Source of the DNA: Doryteuthis pealeii
Lineage: Eukaryota; Mollusca; Cephalopoda; Myopsida; Loliginidae
Length of the DNA: 64,000 nt
NCBI GenBank assembly: GCA_023376005.1
Contig: CM042150.1
Span: 72,097,349-72,161,348 of the forward strand
Reading direction: 5' to 3'
The first letter of the stretch is position 1. Every line of letters begins with the position of its first letter. Shown one piece after another: positions 1-13,300 of this stretch. A program made the translations under genes and the position numbers. The notes under the pieces are model-generated. The model ran no database searches. It saw only the letters and a program-made list of their open reading frames with translations, and was not told the origin of the DNA.

Positions 1-1500
1 AAAGAAGAAACATTAAACAAACTCCTGATGATCTTTTTAAAATTTTCAGCTCACGGAAATAATGAAAATCATAATTGAAAAACAATGTTTTCATTTTTGC
101 ACCATTAAATCAACTGAAATTTAAACGTAGCCAAAAACAACTTATGATAAGAGGATTTAACACAATGAAACTTGCAGAAAAATTAATATTTTCTAGAAAA
201 TGTTTTTTTCATTCGAAAGAAAAAACATTAAACAAACTCCTGATGATTTAAAAAAAATTTTTTCAGCTTACGGAAATAATGAAAATTATGATTGAAAAAC
301 AATGTTTTCATTTTGCACTGAAATTTAACGTGGCTAAAAACAAGTTACGATAAGAGGTTTTTTAAAAAAATTCTATGAAAAATCAATTAATAGTCTGATT
401 TTCACAAAAATTTCCATAATTGTTAACCTTTGGATGTAAATATATCTGAAATAGTTTTTTTCTAAAATATATTAGGGAAAATTTTTTTTTATGAGGTCTA
501 TCCCCCCATTTTATTTTATGAGATAAAAAATAATGACGCGTCAGAAAAATTTTGTACTTTTTTTCTATAAAGATAAAAGTCTGAATAACTATATCAATGA
601 AATTGTATAATGTACAATGCAGTAGTTTTTTTTTTTAATGAAATCGGAAATAAAAAGTAAAAAAAAATATCATGATATTAATATTTGAAAACTTTTTGGG
701 CTTTTGTAATTGGTATGTACTATATTCTATTAAATTGTCAAAACAAAACTTTTTTTTTAAAGAAATTCATTTTTAAGAAATTTTCAATCTTTTGTGCACT
801 TAAATATTTTTATTTTCTGCGTGAAATAAATTAATATTTTTTTTCTACATGAAATTTTAGAATTCAGGTGAACTAAAAATTGGTCTGATCAGCGCTATAT
901 TAATATTTTTAAAATAATTTGTAATCTTTATTGTTGAATAGTAATGTGTGATTCTTAGACTATACGGAAGAGCAAAACTGACATATTTGTTTTGTTTTTA
1001 TACAAAATAACAAGACGCTTCTCAGTAACCAAAGTTTGTTTTTCTTAGAGTAAAAATTATTTTGTTTAACTTTTTCGACCAATTAGAATATAAAGTAAGG
1101 ATATATTGATTATTTTATCAGTTTTTCTCTTAGAAAAAATATTCAAATTTTCATTTCATATTCGATTTTTAAAATTAATACCAAAAGTGAAGACATTTTT
1201 TAAGTCAATTTTACTGTAAAATAATTTTTTCTGTCTAAATTGCGGCCTGAAAATTACCCTTTTGCATGTAATACGGATAGGTTTATTTATTTTTTAAGAT
1301 AACGCTGTAATTTTTCCCAATCAGATAATTTGATCTTTGAATTAACTGTTTTTCTTTGTAACAACCCAGTACAATCTTTAATTGTTTTTTACGAGATTTT
1401 TGATAAACAAAGTTTGGAAATATTTATTTCCGTTTTATTCAAGATGGCCTAAACTGTTCACATGACCGAATTGGTGATACCTACCGGTCATGGACTGGGT
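1..1500 (+). repeat. AT-rich dispersed repeat, partial copy with internal duplication
   Basis: Non-coding. Positions 1-165 and about 219-357 are a tandem duplication (CATTAAACAAACTCCTGATG in both). Segments near 460-600 and 1290-1490 reappear at 54420-54530 and 55700-55895, and 1-165 reappears inverted at 28795-28960. The block therefore belongs to one long repeat family. It runs off the left edge. Confidence 0.75.
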
Positions 1501-1535
1501 ACTTTAGCTAGTATAAATATAAAAGATTAACTTAC

Positions 1536-1607
1536 TCGTCCAAGGATAGCAGATATCAAGGAGCTCTTTCCAGAGCCTATACTGCCACATACTCCCAACA
1601 TCTGACC
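1536..1607 (-). CDS. ABCC5: ABCC5-like exon 13, Walker A of NBD1
   Basis: Acceptor CTCAG, 24 codons: [16 protein letters not shown] then [17 protein letters not shown] is the ATP-binding P-loop. Donor GTAAGT. The next exon (Q-loop, signature, Walker B) is not found between 1 and 1535, so it lies outside. Confidence 0.95.
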
Positions 1608-4600
1608 CTGAGTCAACAGAAAATAATGTTGTTTTTTTTTAAAATCAAGTTTACTAAATATACTCAATAATTTTAAACTCATTATTTGTTTCAAAGGTAC
1701 AATTAATACAATCCTTAATTTATGATGGAGGAAACAACAAAAGATTTTATGAAAACTGATGTTCCAAGTCAGTTATTTATTTCAAGTAAAGAAGGAATCC
1801 TTTTATGAATATCAAATTAAACAATATATAAGTTAGCTAAATTAAAAATTTCATTTATTGGAATCTTCACTTGGGTTTCATTCCAGTGAATTGATTGTTA
1901 AACATGAAACTTCTCATATCAATCATCCAGACATAAGTGTATTTCTAATATTGTTTATAAAATCACCTTTCATTAATTTATCATATTCTTAGAACATTTC
2001 CATATTCTAATTGATTTTGAATCACTTTTATAGCAGAAAATTTAAGCAGACTATGACTATTATTAAAAACTATAATGAAATTAAATATAGAAAAAAACTC
2101 TAAGTGTAACACTGTTCATACTCTTATATACAATGTTGGCAGGTATGTGATATCAGTTGAAAATGCAAGTAGTTAGTAAACAAGGGGCTCATAAGAAATG
2201 AAAATTAAAACAATTTTCATTTGTTTAAAATTACAAAAATTACAAAAAAGAAAACTTACATTTTTGAGAACAAAACTAATATTACTTAAAATTGCTTCCT
2301 GCGATGATGTAAGTAAATTAACCTGTTCTGATAATTCTTGTTGATCATGAATAAACTTTGTTTCTGTAAAAAATCAAAGTCAATGCATTAACCATATTTC
2401 AATGTTAAGGTACCAATAAGGAATATGTAAATATCTTTAAGATATTTTATATGATGCTATAGTAAACTTTATCTTTTCATCAAAATGGTTCAAATAAATT
2501 ATGCTTTAATTTTTCTTATGCAAAAATAATGACATCATAGCAATAGTCTAAAGTTGTATATTTGATGAGAAAAACATAATGTTGGCATTTATCATAAATG
2601 TTAATGTGTAATAATATATGAAAATAAAAAAAAGAGAAAATGTACTGTTTGTATAGAAGTTGGTTTATGTGAACTGCAATCACAAATTTTTAGAAAGTTG
2701 AAACTGTAAAAATTTTAACTTTCAAAAAGTGATTTTACTTTTATATAATATATTTATTGAACTGATCTTATCTATTACATAGTATATAAGAAACTTTTAA
2801 AATTGAACTAATGGAACTAAATTGTTTTATTGAAGAAATTTATTCTCCCTTAATCTCTAGCAATAACTACTGATGTAAAAACTCAATAACTACAATAGAA
2901 AACTCATAAATTATATATAATTGTTTAAAGATAATTAAAAAGATTTTTCTTTTAAAGGAAACCTTTTTCTCCTTGAGACATGTGTTCTTTTTTTGTTGTA
3001 CAATTCCAACTTAAGGTAGCATTTTCAAAGACAACCATTTCTTCATCTTTCAAATTTGATTTATCAATTTCTTCAATTTGATCCAAACATAACACTTCCT
3101 ACAAAAATAAAATATTCTCAAATAAAAATCATATTTTTTTTTATTATTATTTACTTTTTAGTAAATAATAATAAAAAAAATCAGCCTCAATTTTTAGAAA
3201 TAAAATTGAAAACAGAAATTAGATTATTTTTTAAAGAATTCTATTATAAGTAATTTCTGAACATTAAAAAAAAGAAAAATGATACATTTCATGCAAATAA
3301 ATCCTTGTGTATCATTGTCTTTTAAACAGTCTAAGCCAGCACTGTTTTTTATATATGTATTTAAAATTTAGGTATTTGTTTTTAATTATGTTCATTAGTT
3401 TAAAAGCTGCTGTTTTTTTTTTATAGCAGTTTTTATCTTATTTTATATTCTTTACTTTCATAGATAACCAACTTGCAATTTATATTTGATGTTAAATCTA
3501 TCAAACTGTATTGTCTAAAAAATCGATTGTATCAGAAAAGTTTTCATGTTAATAATCTTAATAATGAACAACCTATGCAATTTGATCAGATTTTCTTCAT
3601 TTAACATTAATTCTGTTATGAAAATCTGAATTAGCTTAATGTTATAAATCATATCAATATACCATTTGTAAATCTCTTTAGAAAAACATAATAGTAAACA
3701 GAGAATTTTTTTTTCATTACTTACAACAAAATTTAATTTATGACTGGGAAACAAAGTTGTCATTTTTTGTTTCATTTCAATACACACTAGAGAAGACCTT
3801 TACAATAATTATCCTTATTAAGTATAACTTCATATTTAGATATTCGATGCATCCTTCAGTCTCCAAGCACTTTAACTTACCACTTTATCTAATTCAATAA
3901 AATGTATATTTATTGTTATATACTTTTTGTCTGTAACACTTAAGATGATAACTGTTACTATAATAATAAACCTCATATATTTTTGTATATTTACTTTTGT
4001 CAATGACAGAATGAGAAAATTATTAAATACAAATTATAGAGTAATCTCCCTTGATTGATCATGGATCACAAAGTTATTTTTGTTATTTAATAATTAACAA
4101 TTATAACTCAAAATGACATTAAATAAAAATTGAATGGTTCATATCTTTTAACATATTGGATAAAATCCTATATTTTATATCCAAATAAGGATAAGCATAA
4201 AAATCACAAAAAACAATTCTTTTTCAAAACTTAAGGAAAATAGATTATACATTTATCAGAGTTTGATTGGACAAATCAGGTGCATAAAACTACGTCCGCG
4301 CTCTAGCGCCAAAATAGAATATCGAAATCGGAACTTTGCTAATTCTACATAAAAATTTTATGTTGCGAACATTCACATATTTTAGATTTAAACAAATTTA
4401 TTCTCAGAATAAATTTATTTGTTATTATTAAATACATGCCTCATCTTTGTTATTCTCCGTATTTTCTGCCTAAACCGTGTCTTGTTATTTTATTGTCATT
4501 TTAAATATTTTTTTGAAGTCAGAACATGCAACACTGGCCTCTACAAACAAGATTAGAATTTTTTCTCTTGATTAGTTTTGATTCCTATTTTTATAATTTG

Positions 4601-5265
4601 CATAAAATACTTATTTACTTGCATGCACTGTATGTGGATGTGAAAATCTATAACATTCACTCTGTATAGATGAGTGTGGATGTGAGAATCTATAACATTC
4701 ACTCTGTATAGATGAGTGTGGATGTGAGAATCTATAACATTCACTCTGTATAGATGAGTGTGGATGTGAGAATCTATAACATTCACTCTGTATAGATGAG
4801 TGTGGATGTGAGAATCTATAACATTCACTCTGTATAGATGAGTGTGGATGTGAGAATCTATAACATTTAGAAAAGAAGATAAGCATCAATACAAAATTAA
4901 TGTATGTGGTGAAAATTTAATTTTCATTTAAATTTTAACCTATAGGTAAAAGACACCTTAAAAAAAGTTATGGTATAAAGAATGAACAAAACATGTGGTT
5001 TGATAAAAAAATATCCTTACTTACTTGGTATCTCTTTACAGAAATAGAAGCATCAGACAAAGCTTTGAAGGAAAATGGTAATGAACCAAGAGCAAAACGC
5101 ATACTGTTGAGCACAGCTATCATAGTAAATGCCTGCAAGAAAAACTTACATTTTGATAAACAGTTAACAATTTATAAAAGAAATAGATTTGCTATAAATA
5201 CCTTAATATAGTATTCCTATATTTACTATTTTCAGCTTTTCAACAAATTATGTGTATTTTCTCAG

Positions 5266-5326
<61 letters not shown>

Positions 5327-6210
5327 ACCTAATTTGTCAAAAAATCTGTGTTTTACAAAACAAATTTAACCCTCACTTAACTTTGACATCCCTCCTTTTT
5401 GGGGGGCATAAAATATTGGTGGGGTTATATAAATTTATAACTAATTACAGTATAAATAAAAAGACAAAAGAATGAAGGTGTGAATAGAAGAAAAAAATTT
5501 TTTTACGGGAGCTATCCTGGTAGAAAATAAGTACCAAAAATCAGAAAATAAAATGAAAATAAAACCTAAAAAAATAATTTTTGGCGATCTTATTTTTTAC
5601 TCTTTCGGATAATTATTTAATTATAAAAGAAAAAATTATACATAGATATTTGTTCTGTTTAAAAGGGGGTACTAAATTTTCAATAGAGTTTTTGACAAAA
5701 AATTATTAGAATTCGATACTAAAGTAAAGTAGTTATTAAATAAATATGTTTTTAGAATATAAAAATATGACATTTTAAACTTAACATCATGATATTCATA
5801 TTTTAAATGAAATACCTAATTAAATCAGAAAGTTTTCAAATAAAATAACTGATGCATTATAAAATTCATTCATTCATTGATAAATCAACACTGAAAATTT
5901 TATTAAAATCAGATAATTCCCTGATTTTTGGTAATTTCTTTTTCAATTGCTAGGGTTAAATCTATTTTGTAAACACGGATTTTACACCATCTTTAGACAG
6001 CATTTACGGCCATATTTGAGCAAAATTGCTCAAAAAAATAGTTTTAAATTTATTAAAAATAAATTACATGTGTAATATTATCTTGCATTTTTTACTGTTA
6101 TGCTTTTCGACTTAGACAAAAATTTGCCTTTAAATAATCGATTTAATTAATCTTGATTAATTTTTAAAATGAAAAGCAGAAAAAAATTGGGTATGCCTCA
6201 TACTCACAAA

Positions 6211-6263
<53 letters not shown>

Positions 6264-9200
6264 GATGCGATGGGTCTAAATCACCATCGTCTAAATCACC
6301 CAAAAAGGAAAATAACACAAACATCTCACTTTATTATATATATTTACCAAGATTACATGAAAATATCTGGAAATACTATAGATAAAATTTATTCAAAGAA
6401 ATCAACCTAAATATTGTATCATTCTAAGAAACCTTCTTAAATCAGGCACTAAGGGAGGAGCAGTTAACTTTAATATCGCTTCAATTTTTTCCATACTGGG
6501 TTGTATCCCTTCGTCTGATATTATGTGCCCAAAATATCAAATAATCCTTTTTCTAAATTCATATTTTTCTGGGTTTAATTTTTTTCCTGATTTTCTATTA
6601 ATTTTAACGTTTCCTTATGTCTTCTATCATGTTCATACATCATTCTACCATGTATAAATATGTCGTCTATTATTACTTGAACACCTGTTTTTCCTTGAAA
6701 TTCCATCATTCCATGTTAAAAATTTTCTGAAGCTGAGGATATTCCAAAAGTTAGTCTCTTAAAAACAACATCTGAATGGTGTTATAAAAGTCATGAGTAA
6801 CCGACTTTCTATGTCTAATGGTATCTGGTAAAATCCGCTAGGTGCATCCACTTTTGAAAAGATTTTGGAACCCCTTAACTTTGATGATATATCCTCCAAA
6901 TTTGGTAGCATAAAATGTTTCCTTTTTACTTCTGAATTTTTTTAGTCTACGCATACCCTGACATCACTGTTTTGTTTCCTTACTGGAACAATGGATGAGC
7001 ACCGATATGTTGGCTTGGTAACTTCCTCAATAATATTGTCTTCTAAACATTGAAGCTCCTTTTTTACTTTGGGTAAAATTGGGAAGGGTATACAGTAGGG
7101 AAAATAAATATTTTATCCCCTGCTGATTTTCTGAGTTTGCCACAAAAATAGGAACGATCTATAATTTTTCCATCTTGAAAGAGAGAGAAATAAAAAGAAT
7201 TCTATAAAATCACATTATATTAATTTTTGAACATTTATTTGTATCTTATTGAAAAAATAAGTATTTCACCCCATAGCAAAACTTGGTGAAGAAACCCTTG
7301 TTGGCAAGCACAGTAGCCAAATGTTGGTTACCAAGTTTTTACAGGAGATTTTGGCCCACTCCTCTATGTAGATCCTTTCCAAATCCTTAAGGTTTGTAGG
7401 TTGTTGTTTGGCAACCTGAAGCTTCAGCTCCCTCCACAGATTCTCTAAAGGATTAAGGTTCGGAGACTGACTAGGCCACTCCATTACCTTAATGTGCTTC
7501 TTCTTCAGCCACTGTTGCCTTAGCTGTATTCTTTGTGTCATTGTCATACTGGAACACTCAACCATGACCCATCTTCAGTGTCCTGGCTGAGGCAACAATG
7601 TTTTCACTCAAGATTTCCATGTACTTGGCCCCATCTATCTTTCCCTCAGCCTGGTGTAGTTGTCCTGTCCCCTTAACATAATGTTTCCACCACTATGCTT
7701 AATGGTTGGGATGGTATTCTTGGGGTCCAAGTCAGCTTTTTTCCCCTCCAAACACAGTGAGTTGATGCCAAAAGCTCAATTTTAGTCTCATCTGACCACA
7801 GCATTTACTCTCAAGCCTTCTCTGAATCATCCAGGTGCTCAATTGCAAACTTCAGACAGGCTTGTCCATGTGCCTAATTGAGTAGGGGGATCTTGCGGGT
7901 AGAACATGATTTCAGTCCACAACGACGTAGTGTGTTACTAATGGTCATCTTGGTGACTGTAGTCTCAGATGCCTTGAGAACATCAACAAGCTCTTGCAAT
8001 GTAGTTTGGGGTTATTCTCTCACCTTTCCCATCATCAAGTTCACTCCATGTTGGGAGATTTGGCATGGATCTCCAACCTAGGGAGATTGATAGTCAATTG
8101 TTGTTTCTTCCATTTTCTTATTATTGCACCAACAGTCTTGTGCAGGTATACAATTTTGTCCCAGATGTCCTAAGACAATTCTTTGGTCTTGCCCATCATA
8201 GAGAAATTATATTCTGATTCATTGAAGGGTTCTGTGAATTAGTGTCTTTTATACAGTTAATGAGTTTGATTAGGAATAATAATTGAGTAATAGGACTAGT
8301 CTATATTCCTCCTGGTCACATAACTGATGTGTGGGGCTTGAATCATTGCTGGTTGGTAGGAAGTGAAATATTTATTTTTTCAATAAAAAACAAATAAATG
8401 TTCAAAAATAAATATAATGTGATTTTCTAGAATTTAAAAAAATATTCTATCTCTCACTTTCAAGATGGACCTACCCTGAAAATTATAGACCATTCCTATT
8501 ATTGTAATGTGGCAAACCCAGAAAATCAGCAGGAGATGAAATACTTATTTTCCCCACTGCATGCCTGGCAGGTGGTGTACAGTATGGTACCACATTGTCT
8601 TTTAGTTTAATTTTTAAAGGGTTGCCTTTCATAAAACCAGCTAATTTCCCTAGGTTTTACATTTATGTTATTTACCATGGTAACCAGTCCCATTATGCTG
8701 TATTTCTAGATAATAAATTGTCTGTATTATTATCTATCATCTATATGTATCATCTTTATGTCTTGTGTTGACAGTAACATTTTTTTTACAGGTTAATGTA
8801 CCACCAGGATTTTTGTAAATACCATATGCTGGTTTTAAGTTTGGTCTTTTTTTAATGTTCAAAATGTCTTTCTACTATTGACATTGATATCTGCCCCAGT
8901 ATCAATTTTAAAAACAATAGGTATCTCACCTACCTTTAATTTTACATGCCAAGGATCTATTAAATTTCTCAGAGTTCTTTTTTGTATATAGATCCAAGGA
9001 AATATATTTCTGCAGACTGTTTTCTTATTTCCCAAAATATTTTGCATCCTTGACCTGCAACATATTGCAAAGTGGTTTATTTTATCAAAATTTCAGTGGC
9101 TTTTTCCTTTTACTGGGCAATTTTCAAACCTTGTGAAATCTGTTGAACATTTTACATCTTGGCTTATTTCCTGTTTTTATGTGGATAATTTTTCCATCTT

Positions 9201-10265
9201 GGCTGTTTTATAGTTTGTCATTTTTCAACCGTCTTCTCCTGTAATTCCTCCATTTGATGTTTCAATGAGTTATCTTGATAGCTTTCTTTAAACTGTGGTT
9301 TTCTCTCAGTTGTCATTTTTTTGATAAGTCCTAACTTCTTATTCTAATAACTAAACAGTCTCTTATCTGGTCATTTTTTTAGGGAAATCACAGTTTTCTG
9401 CCAGTTTGTTTAATGATCTGATGAATATGAGGAACTTTTCTATTGTTTCTCCATCCTTTTGCGTTCTCAGGTAAAATTTTGTGATTATATATTTTTGCCA
9501 CGAAATATGCATCAAATTCTCTTAAAATAATCTTTGCTATAAACCAATTCCAAACAATGCATTACATTTATGGAAAAAATTCTGAAAAAAAAAATGGATT
9601 TGGTTTAATTTTTTTCTAATTCTCCTTATTTATTGAATGATCCTCATATTTGTTGTTATATCTTGTGAGTTAATTAATTCTTTGAGGTAACCTCAAAAAA
9701 AAAAAAACAATTGAAAGAGAGAATGTTGTGATTCAAAGGAAGTAATGGATCTATTTTTATCAAAAGTTACTTGTGAAGCCTGGATAGATAAAAATTTGAA
9801 AAAAATCACAGCCTTACTCATGATAACTATAATCTGCCATGAAAACTATGCGAGACAATGGATTCACTTAAAAAACATACTTTGATTTTTATCAACAAAA
9901 ATATATCTTACCTGTGTTGCTGTTAAATCATGCTTAGTCAAGATGTAAGTAAGAAAAGTAACAACACCAGCAACTATTGGCACCATGGGAGGGATTACAA
10001 CATTCACAGTTTGGACAAAAGCAGTTTTAGTCAAAAATTGTTTTTCTAATTTTCGAATGTCTGAAAAAGATCGATACTCATAATAATAAAACAAAATCTA
10101 TAAACATATATTTCAATTTTTAACTATTATTTTAATCAAAATTACACTTGTTTAGTAGTGTTCACTGCTGCATTTCATTCAAATTGTAGCCAGTGATAAT
10201 ATTCAACATTTTCTTTTTTTAAACCATACAATTTAGTCAATGGAATTAATAATAAAAATATATAA

Positions 10266-10309
<44 letters not shown>

Positions 10310-13300
10310 CTACCTTGATCCAGAAAGATCCCCAAAAAGGAACCATCCCCAGCAACTACAGGCCAAAAATTTGTCTACCTATAATGTGGAAAATCTTAAC
10401 TACGCAAATAAAAGAGGAAATCTACTACTCGCTTCATTGCCGTTGATTATTTCCCGAAGTACAGAAAGGATGCCATAAGGGAACAAGAGGAACAAATGAC
10501 CTGCTCTTTATAGATCAGCACATTCTTAAAGAGACGGAAAAATCTAGTGATGACATGGATCAATTACAGAAAATTGGATTCTTGAATGTTTGAAAATATA
10601 CAAAATATCAAACAAAGTAATAAAATTTATCACTAATACCATGAAAAATTAGAAAGCAGAATTAACAGCAGAAGGCAGACTTTAACGTTAAGGTTAAAAT
10701 ACAAAGAGGCATCTCTCCAAGGAGACTCCCTATCTCCATTGTTATTTGTCGTAGCAATGATGCCTCTTAACTCTATAATTAGAAAGTGTACAGGGGGCTA
10801 CAAATTTACTAAATCAGAAGATTTATATAAGAAATATAAGAAACAACAGAAGGAAGAGAACTACCAAATAAGAAAGAAATCAGGACACTTGGAGAAAAGG
10901 AAAATTATAAATACTTGGGAATACTGGAAGCTGACACAATCAAACAAGAAAAAATGAAAGAAAGAGTAAGAAAAGAGTACCTCAGGAGAACAAGAAAACT
11001 TCTAGAAATAAAACTCTGGAGCAGAAATCTCATCAAGGGCATAAACACTTGGGCTGTCTCCCTTGTAAGATACACTGGATCATTCTTAAAATAGACAAGA
11101 GAGGAGCTCCAATAGATGGACCAAAAGACAAGGAAGCTTATGACAATGCACAAGGCATTACACCTGAGAGATGACACAGACAGATTATATGTATCAGGAA
11201 AAGAAGGAGGAAGAGGTCTTGCCAGCATTGAAGATTGTGTAGATGTGATAATTCAAGCACTCGAAGAATACACAAAAAAGAGCAAAAATGTCTAATAACA
11301 GCATCCAGAAAAAACAATTGCAACATATGGATGAGCACAAATATAACAAAGACAAGAAAGCAGAAATGGGAAGAAAAACAACTATATGGACACTTCAAGC
11401 GACAAACAGGAGAGATCGCACATCAGAAGACATAGACATGGCTAAAAAGGGGAAACCTCAAGAGAGAAACTGAATCTCTTATAATTGCAGCACAAGACAA
11501 TGCCATAAGGACAAATTATATAAAAGCAAAAATAGATAAGATACAACAGAATAGCAAGTGTAGAATGTGTGGGGAAAAAGATGAAACTGTCAATCACATA
11601 ATAAGCAAATGCAGTAAACTAGCATAAAGAGAGTACAAGACTATGCACGAATGGGTGGGAAAGGTGATTCACTGGGAACTGTGCAAGAAATTCAATTTTC
11701 ACCATTCAACTAAATGTTATATGCACAAGCCTGAATCTGTCCTGGAGAATGAGATGAACAAAATTCTCTGGGACTTTGAGGTACAGACGGATCACCTCAT
11801 GGGCTTAGGTGACCATACCTAGTGTTGATTGACAAGAAGAGGAAGTGAACCTGACATCTCGTAGATTTTGCTGTCCTGGCTAATCACAGAGTGAAAATGA
11901 AAGAGAGCGAAAAGATAGACAAATATATGGATCTTGCCAGAGAACTCAGAAAACTGTGGAATATGAAGATGAATTGTAATTGGTGCTCTTGGAATGATCC
12001 CCAGGCGTCTAGAAAAGAGACTGGATGAACTAGAAATCAGAGGAAGAATTGAGACTATCCAGACTACAGCATTGTTGAGATTGCCTAGAGTACTCAGAAG
12101 AGTCCTGGATACCTGAGGAGACTTGTTGTCACTCAGACTCCAATGAAAGACCATCAGCAAATGAAAAACTCACAAGGAGTGAAATAATGATAATAATAAT
12201 ACTTCAAATAATTCCATATTGAAACTTAATTATCTTCACTTGTGTTTTTGACTCTTTTGACATCAGCTGTATATATTTTTCTTTATTTTAAAATATATTT
12301 TCACATCAGATTGAGATTTTTAATTCCAAAATGACAAGGAAATTTACAAATCTACTATCACTGAGATCACATGGTAATTAAAGACAAATTTGATGTTGAA
12401 GAGCATCCCTACTTCACAGAAAGAATATATTAGATAAAGGAAAACTTATTCAAGTTGAAGCTTATTTTTTTCTAAAAATTGACATGATGAGCAAATATCT
12501 ATTTAAATTTTTTTCATATGATCATAGCATTGATATAGATCAAATAACTTACCTTGGACTATATTGACAAATGATAATTCCCAAGCATACATCTTTACCA
12601 AACAAATGCAAGAGAGCAATTCATTCATAATATTTACCTGGATAAAATAAAGAAAAATCTACTTAATACTGATTCTTCATATAAGCACTAATTTTCAAAT
12701 ATCAAAAACTTACATACAAGTTTGTAATATATAACACATCACTCAATAAGTCCCGGGCCTAACTAATAAAACAACAACTTTTAGGTAAAATTCGACTTTA
12801 TTCATCAACAGTTTCTTTCTAGGGTGATCCACTGATTCCAATGCTTCACTAACAATTTTGTAGAACAATTTGTCTTTGGATTCAAAATATGCCTCAGTTT
12901 CAGATATTGCTTCTTCATTGGAGCCAAATCTCTTTCTATGGAGCATTCTTTTGAGGTTTGCAAACAGTCAGTAGTCGTTGGGGGATAGGATAATAGGGAG
13001 AGTGCAGAAGCAATTCAAAGTGCAACTCATGTAGTTTTGCCATCATTGCAATCGACTTGTGACATATTGTTACATATTTACGCAAAAATTCCTTTTTGTT
13101 GCATTGAAACAGTTGCAAGCAATGCTCTGAATCATTGACGCATTGCTGTTTTTGATTGACTGTCAGCAAACATGGCTCCCACTTTGAACACAGCTTTCTC
13201 ATTGATAAATGTTCATGCAAAATGGTGAATACACTGCCTTCTGATATCTTCAACTCCTCTGCTATCTCACACAACTTCAATTTATGATCGGCCAAAATGA

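Larger units (their letters stand above)
6400..9560 (-). mobile_element. Ty3/gypsy relic (gag-protease-RT), split by a Tc1 insertion
   Basis: Read on the minus strand from 9560: a gag-like stretch ([20 protein letters not shown] near 9370-9450), remnants of a zinc knuckle near 9070-9150, then an aspartic protease with [12 protein letters not shown] near 8880-8920. After the Tc1 gap comes reverse transcriptase: the [15 protein letters not shown] strand near 6940-6990 and the C-terminal [18 protein letters not shown] near 6470-6530. Many stops and frameshifts. LTRs not located. It lies in intron 9 on the same strand as the host gene. Confidence 0.8.

Noticed and set aside
1..1500. Next ABCC5 exon (Q-loop to Walker B)
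   Set aside because: No LSGGQ, Walker B or matching splice sites seen on the minus strand; the exon must lie outside the window.
3056..3787. AT-rich open frames in intron 10 and over exon 11
   Set aside because: Low-complexity composition and no motif; the coding signal there is exon 11 on the minus strand.
4553..4889. Minus-strand frames with repeated [11 protein letters not shown] or [11 protein letters not shown] units
   Set aside because: They are the 42-bp minisatellite translated in two frames; the unit length divisible by three keeps all frames open.
11138..11398. Minus-strand frames over the LINE at 10.3-12.2 kb
   Set aside because: Antisense to recognised RT C-terminal sequence on the plus strand.
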